Positions 27,140 through 35,159 of a stretch of DNA of 64,000 nt are shown in pieces. The position numbers were made by a program, and so were the translations under genes. The notes below the pieces were generated by a model. That model ran no database searches. It saw only the letters and a program-made list of their open reading frames with translations, and was not told where the DNA came from. The stretch is taken from NCBI GenBank assembly GCA_016713535.1, contig JADJOY010000027.1, positions 153,067 to 217,066 on the forward strand, in the 5' to 3' direction. Position 1 is the first letter of the stretch. Each line of letters opens with the position of its first letter. This stretch comes from Deltaproteobacteria bacterium (GTDB taxonomy: Bacteria; JADJOY01).

Positions 27140-28471
27140 TCACGCATCGGCCTCGCCGAAGAGGCCGTTCGCGGGCGGCGCAGGCGGTGGCGGGCGGGTG
27201 ACGCGCACCAGCTTCACCATCTTGTGGGTCGATTCCAGCACCTCGATCTCGTAGCCGTTCGGGGTACGCACCTGTACGCCGCACTCCGGGATCCGCCCCG
27301 CTAGCGAGATCGTGAGGCCGGCGACCGTGGTCCAGTCGTCGCTTTCGGGCAGATCGAGATCGAAGTCGCGGTTGAGCTCGCGCACCGAGGCGTCGCCGCG
27401 CGTCACCAGCTTTCCCTCGTCGACGCGCTCGACCAGCGAGGTCGAGGGCTCGTCCCAGCTGAACATCTCGCCCACCAGCTCTTCGACCAGGTCCTCGAAC
27501 GTCACGAGGCCACCGAGCCCGCCGTGCTCGTCGACCACCATCGCGATCGGGATACGCCGGCTCTGCAGGTCCTGGAGCACACGCACTGCCGGGGTCGATT
27601 CGGCGACGAAGAACGGCGGCCGGATCAGATCCTCGAGCACGACCAGCTCGCCCTCCCACGCCACATAGAGCAGGTCCTTCGTGGTGATGTAGCCGACCAC
27701 GTTGTCGAGGTCGCCATCGTAGATCGGCAGCCGAGAGTGGTGGGTCTCGAGGAGCGCGCGACGGATGTCGTCTTGCGAGGCGTCGCGCGCCAACGCGTGG
27801 ATCCGGTTACGCGGGACCATGACGTCGATCGCGGCGAGATCCCCGAAACGCAAGGCGTGGGCGGCGATCTCGCCGGCCCGCTGGTCGACCGCGCCCACGG
27901 TGGTGGCCTCGACCACGAGCTGCTCGAGCTCCTCGCGCGAGAGCCGGGCTTCGGTGAAGCTCGTCGAGTCACCGAACGGCTTCAGCACCAGATTGCTGGA
28001 GCCAGTGAGGACCCGCACCAGCGGGCGCGCGAGCCAGGAGAGCAGCCGCATCGGACGGCCGATCGCGAGGGCGTAGCGCTCCCCTGCTCGCAACGCCAGG
28101 CTCTTGGGCACCAGCTCTCCGAGCACCACCGAGAGGTACGAGATCGAGGCGACCACGATCACGAACCCGATCTCCTGCGCGTACGGGGCGAGCGCGGGGA
28201 CGCGACCGACGAGCGCGGCGAAGTCGCCCTCCATCGAGGAACCGCCGAACGCCGCGGCCGAGGCACTCACCACCGTGATCGCGATCTGCACTGTCGCCAG
28301 AAAGCGCTCGGGGGCGTTCCGCAGCGCGAGGACCGAAGCCGCGGATCCGTGGCCTTCGTCCACGAGCTGTTTGAGGCGGGTCTTGCGGATCGAGAGGACC
28401 GCGATCTCGGCTCCGGCGAAGACCGCGTTGACCGCGATCAGGGCGAGGATGATCAGGAACTCGACGAGCAT
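27140..28471 (-). CDS. CNNM/CorC-family membrane protein (HlyC/CorC)
   Basis: This 443-residue inner-membrane protein starts with a DUF21 (CNNM) transmembrane domain (about 1-190): LIILALIAVNAVFAGAEIAVLSIRK and ERFLATVQIAITVV are family marks. A pair of CBS domains follows (about 210-330; DVMVPRNRIHALA, LPIYDGDLDNVVGYI, FEDLVEELVGE). A C-terminal CorC_HlyC domain ends it (about 345-430). The family includes Mg/Co efflux and Mg transport proteins regulated by ATP binding at the CBS pair. ATG 28471 begins directly at the first helix. It lies about 70 bases upstream of the glycosyltransferase on the same strand, with no clear functional link. Confidence 0.93.
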   Translation of the reverse strand: MLVEFLIILALIAVNAVFAGAEIAVLSIRKTRLKQLVDEGHGSAASVLALRNAPERFLATVQIAITVVSASAAAFGGSSMEGDFAALVGRVPALAPYAQEIGFVIVVASISYLSVVLGELVPKSLALRAGERYALAIGRPMRLLSWLARPLVRVLTGSSNLVLKPFGDSTSFTEARLSREELEQLVVEATTVGAVDQRAGEIAAHALRFGDLAAIDVMVPRNRIHALARDASQDDIRRALLETHHSRLPIYDGDLDNVVGYITTKDLLYVAWEGELVVLEDLIRPPFFVAESTPAVRVLQDLQSRRIPIAMVVDEHGGLGGLVTFEDLVEELVGEMFSWDEPSTSLVERVDEGKLVTRGDASVRELNRDFDLDLPESDDWTTVAGLTISLAGRIPECGVQVRTPNGYEIEVLESTHKMVKLVRVTRPPPPAPPANGLFGEADA

Positions 28472-28543
28472 GGGGACGGTCCGTCGCGCTGGGACGGAAG
28501 GAGGATAGCGCGCGGTCCGCGGCCGGTGATGCGCGACCGCCGC

Positions 28544-29722
28544 TCAGCCGGCGGCCTTGACGGCCAGGCCGAGCAGCCCGGCCGCGGCGATGACCGCCGG
28601 CTCAGGCAGCTTCTTGAGCCGGGTCAGCGCAGCGAGGGTCCCACACGCGATCAGCACGGTCGGAACGTCGATCAGCGCCCTGCGCCCGAGAACGAAGGCG
28701 GCACCGGCGATCGCGCCCGACGCCGCGGCCGTCACGCCGTCGACGAACGCCTTGACGCGCGGGTCGTGCACCGAGCGCCTGAAGTAGCGCGCCGGGATCA
28801 CGACCAGCAGGTAGCAGGGCAGGAAGGTACCCGCGGCCGCGACCACGGCGCCCAGCAACCCCGCGACCAGGTAGCCGATGAACGCGACCGTGATCACCAC
28901 CGGCCCGGGAGTGATCATCGCGACCGCAACCGCGTCGAGGAACTGGCGCTCGTCGAGCCACCCGAACTCCTTGACCACACCCCCGTGGAGGAACGGCACG
29001 ATCGCGAGGCCGCTCCCGAACACGAAGGCCCCGGCCGTCGTGAAGTAGACCGCGATCTTGCCGAGGGTCGCGGCGCTCGCGGCACCGGACAGGCCGGTGG
29101 TGAGCCCAACCAGCGGCAGCACGCCCGCCGCAACGGTCGCACGTGATGCCTTCGAGCGCACGGCGAGCGTCACCAGGCCGCACCCCACGAACAGCACCAC
29201 GCTCTCGGACTCCGTGGCAGCGGTCACGGCCGCGCACACCCCGAAGATCGCCCACAGCAGGCGGTCCTGCGCGAGCGTGGCGCGCATCAGCTTGTAGGCG
29301 CTCCGTCCCACGATCGCGATCACCGCGGCGCCGATCCCGTAGAACGCGCCCTGCATCCAGCCGATGCCGCCGTAGTGGACGTACACGACCGCGATCGCCA
29401 GCACCATGAAGAACGAGGGAAGCACGAACGCGAGCGCGACCAGCGTCGCGCCGAGGACACCGTGGCGCAGCCAACCGAGGTAGATCGCGAGCTGCGCGGC
29501 GAGTGGTCCCGGCGCGAGCTGCGCGAGCGCCAGGCCCTCGCGGAAATCCTTCACCGAGATCCAACCCCGGCTCTCGACGAGGTCGTGCTGCATGTACCCG
29601 ACGAGCGCGATCGGCCCTCCGAAGCCAAAGGTGCCGAGTCGCAGGAAGTAGCCGAGCAGTTCGCGCAGCGAGTAACGCGCCTCCTCGCATGGTTCGGACG
29701 CGGCCGGGTCATGCGCTTCCAT
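28544..29722 (-). CDS. chrA: Chromate transporter
   Basis: This 392-residue inner-membrane protein of the CHR family exports chromate. It has the two-domain duplicated layout: the first half has FLRLGTFGFGGPIALVGYM and EGLALAQLAPGPLAAQLAIYLG, and the second has TAGAFVFGSGLAIVPFL and AVAMITPGPVVITVAFIGYL. The FGGP and PGP motifs are family signatures. It follows chrB closely on the minus strand (20 bases after the corrected chrB end), forming a chrBA unit divergent from the blaI metal-efflux operon. Confidence 0.95.
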   Translation of the reverse strand: MEAHDPAASEPCEEARYSLRELLGYFLRLGTFGFGGPIALVGYMQHDLVESRGWISVKDFREGLALAQLAPGPLAAQLAIYLGWLRHGVLGATLVALAFVLPSFFMVLAIAVVYVHYGGIGWMQGAFYGIGAAVIAIVGRSAYKLMRATLAQDRLLWAIFGVCAAVTAATESESVVLFVGCGLVTLAVRSKASRATVAAGVLPLVGLTTGLSGAASAATLGKIAVYFTTAGAFVFGSGLAIVPFLHGGVVKEFGWLDERQFLDAVAVAMITPGPVVITVAFIGYLVAGLLGAVVAAAGTFLPCYLLVVIPARYFRRSVHDPRVKAFVDGVTAAASGAIAGAAFVLGRRALIDVPTVLIACGTLAALTRLKKLPEPAVIAAAGLLGLAVKAAG

Positions 29723-29742
29723 GCTCAGGTCTCCGTGAAGCC

Positions 29743-30728
29743 TCAGCCACCGCGGCGGCGGAAGCTCTCGAGCAGGGCCTCGAGCACGACGGCTCCGCGG
29801 CGCAGCCCGCGTCGTCGTCGCTCGTCGAACGGGTGATGCCGTCGAGCACTCGCTCGAGGCCGGGCACTTCGGGGCGTGCGACCTTGCCGTCGCGCAGGTC
29901 GAGCTCGTGAACGATGTGAGCGAGCGGCACCAGCGCCGGCTCGTCCAGGCCGAAGTCGCGTATCAGCACCTCGAAGGTGCAGAGCTCGCCGTCGTGGGTG
30001 AACTCCGCCTCGAACATGTCGAAGCGGACCTCTCCGGGCGCCCGGCGGTGGTCCGAGGACCCCACGAACCGGAACCGGGCCTGCGGGTCGATGTGCGCGC
30101 GAACCAGCCAAGCGCTGGCGATCCGGTCGACGTGCACGCCCGCCCGCGTGACCCAGGTCCTGCCGCGATAGGCGGCTCGATCGACCCTGGACCCGGTTCC
30201 CGGCGCGCGAGGCGGGGTCACCGGCGCCAGCCGCCCCTCGATGTCGCGGAGCAGCCCGTCGACGGCCTCACGGCCGGGGGCTCCGAAGAAGTCGATCGAC
30301 GCGACGTGCGTCGCGCGCCGTCTGAGACGCATCAGGGCGCTCTCGACGCGCGCGGCCACCTCCGCGGGCAGTGCTCGACGCGCGCGCCGGTGACCGAGGC
30401 CGCGCAGCAGCGTTCGCGCCTCGTCCGCGAGCTCGCGGTAGTCGGCCTCTCGGGCGGACACGAACGCGGAGCGCAGGTGCGCGTCCGTCAGTCCGTCGAC
30501 GAGGCGCGCCTCGACGACGGAGGCCTCGCCCCCGACGTCCACGATCTGTCGGCGAGTCCACTCGAAGTCCTCTCGCGCCTGATCGCTGGCCGGGAGCGCG
30601 TAGACGGAGTTCTTGATCGCCACGGCACCGATCGACTGGAGGCGTCGCCACACCTTGACCCGCACGTACGGCGGGCGCGGCGGGATCTGATGGATCAACA
30701 GCAGCCAGGGATCGCTCTCGGGCTTCAT
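29743..30728 (-). CDS. chrB: ChrB-domain protein (frameshifted at C terminus)
   Basis: ChrB senses chromate and controls chrA in several bacteria. This protein has the ChrB N-terminal domain (KVWRRLQSIGAVAIKNSVYALP) and the C-terminal rhodanese-like or chromate-resistance domain with WVTRAGVHVDRIASAWLVRAHIDP and FDMFEAEFTHDGELCTFEVLI. A one-base loss near 29831 moves the end out of frame. In the corrected frame the protein closes as LRRGAVVLEALLESFRRRGG and stops at 29743, about 328 residues. In the frame as given it would instead run on to 29709 with a serine/alanine-rich tail overlapping chrA. Its own promoter region lies in the gap shared with blaI. Confidence 0.88.
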
Positions 30729-30857
30729 GCGCGCTGATGTAACAGCTGTATCTGAATGCTAGCAACTGAACTTACGCGGAAGGTGGCGCGTCGGCCGCGG
30801 CCCGCCGCGATCGGCACGCCGGCCCGACTCGCCGCACGGCGCAGGGCATCGACGACC

Positions 30858-30876
30858 CTACTATTGACGATCGTAG
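30858..30876. promoter_or_regulatory. BlaI-operator-like site 1
   Basis: CTACTATTGACGATCGTAG lies 25 bases before blaI and has dyad symmetry (CTAC..GTAG). It matches the site at 32338-32356 at 15 of 19 bases. Operators of the BlaI/MecI/CopY family are dyads with TACA/TACT half-sites, so this is a good candidate for autoregulation. Confidence 0.65.
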
Positions 30877-30900
30877 CGGCGCCGCTTTACACCATCGCGA

Positions 30901-31296
30901 ATGCGCTCCTTTCGCGACGCGACTCGGGTCCTGGGCGCGCTCGAGGAGCGCGTCATGGAAGCGATGTGGAACGGCGGGCCTGCCTCCGTGCGGGAGCTGG
31001 CGAGCCGCCTTCCCGGTTCGGCGCTCGCGTACACCACGGTGATGACCACCCTGGACCGCCTGTTCAAGAAGGGTCTGCTCACCCGGGAGCGTGTCGGACA
31101 GGCGTTCGTCTACCGGGCCGCGCTCGACCGTGACGGGTACCGGCAGCGCTTGATCGAGGCCGCGGTCGGCGAGCTCGTCGACCGCGCGCCCGACGCGGTC
31201 CTCGCGGCCTTCGTCGACACCGCGGCGGCGCTGGACGAGCACAACCTGCTGCGCCTCGAGCGGCTGATCGCCGAGCGCAAGCGGAAGCCGAAGTGA
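30901..31296 (+). CDS. BlaI/MecI/CopY-family repressor
   Basis: This 131-residue protein is a winged-helix repressor of the BlaI/MecI/CopY family. The recognition region is the block VMEAMWNGGPASVRELASRLPGSALAYTTVMTTLDRLFKKGLLTRERVG. A C-terminal dimer region follows, where partner proteases cut in BlaI. There is no CopY-type cysteine motif, so the signal probably comes through the M56 protease rather than direct copper binding. The next gene overlaps its stop (TGATG). The dyad at 30858 lies just upstream, and a similar one lies inside tolC. Confidence 0.92.
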   Translation: MRSFRDATRVLGALEERVMEAMWNGGPASVRELASRLPGSALAYTTVMTTLDRLFKKGLLTRERVGQAFVYRAALDRDGYRQRLIEAAVGELVDRAPDAVLAAFVDTAAALDEHNLLRLERLIAERKRKPK

Positions 31297-32297
31297 TGGA
31301 ACCGGCGAGCCTGCTCCGTTTCGTGGCCATCGGCGCCGCCACGTGGCTCTCGGTCGCGGCGACCGTGGGGACCACGGTCCTGGTCCTGCGGCCGTGGCTG
31401 CGGCGGTTCGGCCCCAGCGTCGAGCGCGTCGCCGCGGCGACCGCCCTGGTGGCCGGCCCCGTCGTCGCGGTCGCGCTGGTCGGGTTGCTCGTGACCCACT
31501 CCGCGCTGGCGCCGCTCACCCCGGCCGGCGACCACTGCCTCGACCATCCGCACATCGCACACCTGTGCCTGCGACACGCGGGCGCCGCGACCGGCGGAGT
31601 CACGATCGACCTGCTCGCGGTCGCTTCTCTGACCGCGGCGGTCTGGATCGCCGTCCGTAAGCGCCGCCGCGATCGCACCAAGGCCGCCGCGGTGAGCGCG
31701 CTCGCGCAGGCGGCATCGCCGCCGGTCGAGCTGCCCGGTGTGCAGGTCCTCCGCGTCGATTCGGCGCAGCCGTTCTGCATCGTGACCGGACCGACGTCCC
31801 GTCCGCGCATCCTGGTGTCGACGGCTGCGTGGTCGGCCGTGAGCCCCGAGGAGCGCGACGCGATGCTCGCCCACGAGCTCTCCCACGTCCGCCACGGCGA
31901 TCTGAGCACGGTCACGGCTCTCGGCTGGTGTGCCGCGCTGGGTTTCCCCGGGATCGGTCGGCGCCTCCTGCAAGGCTGGCGGGACGCGAGCGAGCGCCTC
32001 GCCGACCGAGCCGCCGCGCGGTCGAGCAGCCCGTCCGCGGTCGCCGCCGCGCTGCTGGCCATCACGCGCGCCTCACGCGGACCCGCGCTGGCACTGCCCG
32101 CCCTGTCCTTCGCGTCTCCGGCCGAGTCCCTCGCGCGGCGCATCGAGGAGCTGCTCGACCCGACCCCGGACTCGCCGTCGCTGGCGCGCCGCGCCTCCGT
32201 GGCGGTCTGGACGACCACCTGCGTCGGCCTGCTCCTCGCCGCACGGCACGCCGCGACCCTGCACCATCACCTCGAGCGCCTCCTCGGGACGGTCTGA
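31296..32297 (+). CDS. M56-family (BlaR1-like) membrane metalloprotease
   Basis: This 333-residue membrane protein has hydrophobic segments near the N terminus (AIGAATWLSVAATVGTTVLVL, ATALVAGPVVAVALVGLLV). It carries the zinc-protease motif AHELSHVRHGD (HExxH), preceded by RPRILVST and followed by a family helix with ERLADRAAA, where D/E supply the third ligand. BlaR1-type proteases detect a signal and cut the cognate BlaI repressor. It lacks a BlaR penicillin-binding sensor domain; the short extracellular histidine-rich loop (DHCLDHPHIAHLCLRH) may instead bind metal. ATG 31296 overlaps the blaI stop. TolC starts one base after its stop. Confidence 0.9.
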   Translation: MEPASLLRFVAIGAATWLSVAATVGTTVLVLRPWLRRFGPSVERVAAATALVAGPVVAVALVGLLVTHSALAPLTPAGDHCLDHPHIAHLCLRHAGAATGGVTIDLLAVASLTAAVWIAVRKRRRDRTKAAAVSALAQAASPPVELPGVQVLRVDSAQPFCIVTGPTSRPRILVSTAAWSAVSPEERDAMLAHELSHVRHGDLSTVTALGWCAALGFPGIGRRLLQGWRDASERLADRAAARSSSPSAVAAALLAITRASRGPALALPALSFASPAESLARRIEELLDPTPDSPSLARRASVAVWTTTCVGLLLAARHAATLHHHLERLLGTV

Positions 32298-32298
32298 C

Positions 32299-33562
32299 AT
32301 GGGATTCTCTCGAATCGGCTTGGTCGCTTGCGCGCTTGTACTATCGACGCTAGTAGCCGGCCGAAGCGCGCATGGAGCCGGCGCCTCCGCGTCACCAGCC
32401 GCGGTCACCCTCGGTGAGTTCGTGAGCCGATGGCGGTCCGCCGATCCACGGCTCGACGTCACGCGCGCTCGGGTGGAGGTGGCCCGCTCGGCCGCGACCG
32501 AGGCGTCGGCCTGGCCCAACCCGACACTGTCGTATCAGCGCGAAGAGGTCGAGGTCGGCAGCGAGACGTCCGTCGACGAGTTCGTCGAGGTCGGCATCCC
32601 GGTCTCGCTCTCGGGCCGGCGCGGGCTGCTCGGCGAGGCCGCGCACGAGGAGGCCGAGGCGGCCTCCTCGCCGCCGATCGGGCCGCGTGGCTGCTCGAGG
32701 CCGAGGCGCGCACCGCTTACTACGGCGCTGCACGCGCCCGCATGCGGCTCGAGGTCCTCTCCTCCGCCCGCGACCAGCTCGCCGACCTGGTCCGCGGCGC
32801 GCGCGAGCGCGTCGAGCAGGGCGACGCCGCGGCGCACGAGCTGATCCGGCTCGAGCTCGAGCAATCGGCCGTCGAACGAGTCGCCAGCGACGAGGCGTCG
32901 GCGCTCGCCGATTCCCGCCGCCACCTCGGACGTCTGGCCGGGCACCCCGAAGCGCCGCTCGACGCCGCGGACGATCTCACGCTGCCCGACCCGATTCCGG
33001 GCGCCGACGGCGAGCGCGCCGCGCCACCCCGGACGGGAGAGCTCGACGCCGCGTCGCGGAGCGTGCGCGCCGCCGAGCTGCGCGAGGGCGCCGCGCAACG
33101 GTGGTGGATCCCGATCTCGACGTCACCGGCGGCATCAAGGCGAGCCGGGTCGGCCGCGAGGACGACGTCGGCTACGTGGTCGGAGTGGCGCTCGAGCTGC
33201 CGTTGCTCGATCAGCGCGGCGCCGCGCGCGCGCGGGCCGCCAGCGAGCTCGTCATCGCCACGGCCGAGCAGCGGACGCTCCGCGCCGAGGTCGCCTCCGA
33301 TCTCGAGATCGCGCGCTCCCGGTTCCGGACGTCCGAGGAGCGCGCCCGCCAGCTCGTCACGAGCGCGGCGCCGCGTGCCACCGCGCTCATCGACCAGGCG
33401 CGCCTGCGCTGGCGGGAGGGCGAAAGTCCGACCTTCGAGCTCGTCGATGCCTGGCGCACGTTCGTCGACGTGAAGCTCGAGGTGATCGAGCGACTCCACG
33501 AGGCCCGGCTCGCCGAGCTGGCGCTCGCCACGGCGGGCGGGGCTCCGCTGGACACGAAGTGA
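32299..33562 (+). CDS. Outer-membrane efflux protein, TolC/CusC type (two frameshifts)
   Basis: The corrected protein is about 421 residues with a signal peptide (ACALVLSTLVAGRSAHGAG). It has the TolC helical repeats: SAWPNPTLSYQREEVEVGSE in the first half, RWWIPDLDVTGGIKASR in the second, and RWREGESPTFELVDAWRTFVDVKLE near the end. It forms the outer-membrane channel for the RND pump encoded next. A lost C at about 32663 and a lost G near 33113 each shift the frame once; all three parts align without other gaps. The codons for residues 13-20 of the signal peptide form a BlaI-operator-like dyad. Confidence 0.85.
32338..32356. promoter_or_regulatory. BlaI-operator-like site 2, inside tolC
   Basis: GTACTATCGACGCTAGTAG carries the perfect arms TACTA and TAGTA and matches the dyad before blaI at 15 of 19 positions. 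It lies 40 bases into tolC and uses codons (GTA, CTA, CTA, GTA) that are rare in this G+C-rich genome, as if the DNA sequence itself were under selection. Confidence 0.6.
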
Positions 33563-33585
33563 CCCCATCCGAGAGGTGTCAGGCC

Positions 33586-35157
33586 ATGTCCTCCGTCTTG
33601 CTGATCGCGCTCACCTTGCTCCTCGCGTCGTGCGATCACGACCACGGCCATCCGCACCCGCACGAGCCGGACTCTGCCCACGGGCACGCCGACGACGAGG
33701 AGCGTCCGACGCTCTCGGTGACCGCCTGGAGCGACGACCTCGAGCTCTTCGCGGAGCTGCCCGCGCTGGTCGTCGGGGAGGAGTCTGCGTTCGCCGCGCA
33801 CGTCACGGTGCTGGACGGCTTCCGCCCGGCGCGCGAAGGCGCGGTCACCGCGGAGCTACGCGCCGCCGACGGCGTGCTGGTGGTCGGCACGGTGCGCGAG
33901 GTCGCGCGTCCGGGGATCTTCCGGCCGGCGCTCACTCCGCGCGTGGCGGGCCCGTGCGAGCTGCGGCTCGTGGTCGAGCACGGCGGAAGGCAGGAGTCCT
34001 TCGCGGTCCCCGACTGCAAGGTGTTCACGAGCCGGTCCGAGGCGCGCCAGGCGATCGCCGAGGACGAGCCCGCCGGGCGCATCACCTACCTCAAGGAGCA
34101 AGCGTGGGTCACCGAGTTCGGCACGCTCGCCGCGGCCGAACGCACGCTCGAGCCGAGCCTCCACGCGCACGGCGAGATCCGCCCCGTCGCCGCGCGCGAA
34201 GCCCAGATCGCGGCCCCGGTCGGTGGGCGCCTGCGCCTCGCGGACCCGCCACCCACCGTGGGCTCGCTCGCGGCCCAAGGTCAGGTCCTCGGCCACCTCG
34301 TGCCGTGGGTCGAGGGGACGGCGGGCCGGCGCTCGCTCGAGGCCGAGGTCGGCTCCGCGCGCGCCGAGCTCGACGCTGCTCGCGCCCAGCGCGAACGCGC
34401 CGACAGGCTCCACGGCGGCGGCACGGTTCCGCTGCGGCAGGTGGAGGAGGCCCGCGCGAGGGAGCGGGCCGCGGAGGCGGCGTGGGTGGCTGCCACCGGC
34501 CGCCTGGAGCAGTACCGCTCCGGCGTCTCGGGCAAGGCCGCGCAGGGCGGCTCGGAGATCGAGATCCGCGCGCCGCTGACCGGCACGGTGGTCGCCGCGG
34601 CGGCGGTCTCCGGTCAGACGGTCGCGGCGGGCGAGGCGCTGTTCGGAATCGTCGACCTGTCCCGGGTGTGGGTGGTCGCGCGCGTGTTCGAGCCGGACAT
34701 CCCGCGAGTGCTCGCGGCCCGGGACGCCTGGTTCACCGTGGCGGGGAACGCGGACGCGATCCGCGTCGCCGAGCACGACGGACGGCGGGTCACGGTCGGC
34801 CACATCGTCGACCCCGCCAATCGCACCGTGCCGGTCGTCTTCGAGATCGCGAACCCCGGCGGCGCGCTCCGCATCGGACAGTTCGCCGAGGTCCATCTCG
34901 CGGTCGGCGACCCCGTGACCGCGGTGGCGATCCCCGAGGACGCGCTCCTCGACGATGGCGGGCGGCCGGTCGCCTACGTGCAGGTGGAGGGCGAATCCTT
35001 CGAGCGCAGACCGCTCAGGCTCGGCATCCGCGACCGAGGCTGGGTGCAGGTGGTCGAGGGCATCGCGAGCGGCGAGCGGGTCGTGACGCGCGGCGCCTAC
35101 GAGGTGAAGCTCGCCGCGAGCAGCGGCTCCATCCCCGCTCACGGACACGCGCACTGA
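33586..35157 (+). CDS. RND periplasmic adaptor, CusB/CzcB type
   Basis: This protein of about 523 residues is a lipoprotein (LIALTLLLASC) with a histidine-rich segment just after the cysteine (DHDHGHPHPHEPDSAHGHADD), a likely metal-binding stretch. The adaptor part begins about residue 190, with barrel-sandwich halves around AAPVGGRLRLADPPPTVGSL and IEIRAPLTGTVVAAAAVSGQ, an alpha hairpin between them, and a beta-barrel with VWVVARVFEPDI. It links the RND pump to TolC. ATG 33586 with GAGAGG upstream is preferred to GTG 33559, which overlaps the tolC stop, because it gives the lipoprotein signal directly. The next gene begins two bases after its stop. Confidence 0.9.
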   Translation: MSSVLLIALTLLLASCDHDHGHPHPHEPDSAHGHADDEERPTLSVTAWSDDLELFAELPALVVGEESAFAAHVTVLDGFRPAREGAVTAELRAADGVLVVGTVREVARPGIFRPALTPRVAGPCELRLVVEHGGRQESFAVPDCKVFTSRSEARQAIAEDEPAGRITYLKEQAWVTEFGTLAAAERTLEPSLHAHGEIRPVAAREAQIAAPVGGRLRLADPPPTVGSLAAQGQVLGHLVPWVEGTAGRRSLEAEVGSARAELDAARAQRERADRLHGGGTVPLRQVEEARARERAAEAAWVAATGRLEQYRSGVSGKAAQGGSEIEIRAPLTGTVVAAAAVSGQTVAAGEALFGIVDLSRVWVVARVFEPDIPRVLAARDAWFTVAGNADAIRVAEHDGRRVTVGHIVDPANRTVPVVFEIANPGGALRIGQFAEVHLAVGDPVTAVAIPEDALLDDGGRPVAYVQVEGESFERRPLRLGIRDRGWVQVVEGIASGERVVTRGAYEVKLAASSGSIPAHGHAH

Positions 35158-35159
35158 CC

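Noticed and set aside
33576-35159. 528-codon in-frame extension upstream of the RND pump
   Set aside because: It overlaps the adaptor gene in another frame and reads as Arg-rich noise. The pump start at 35160 matches the family.
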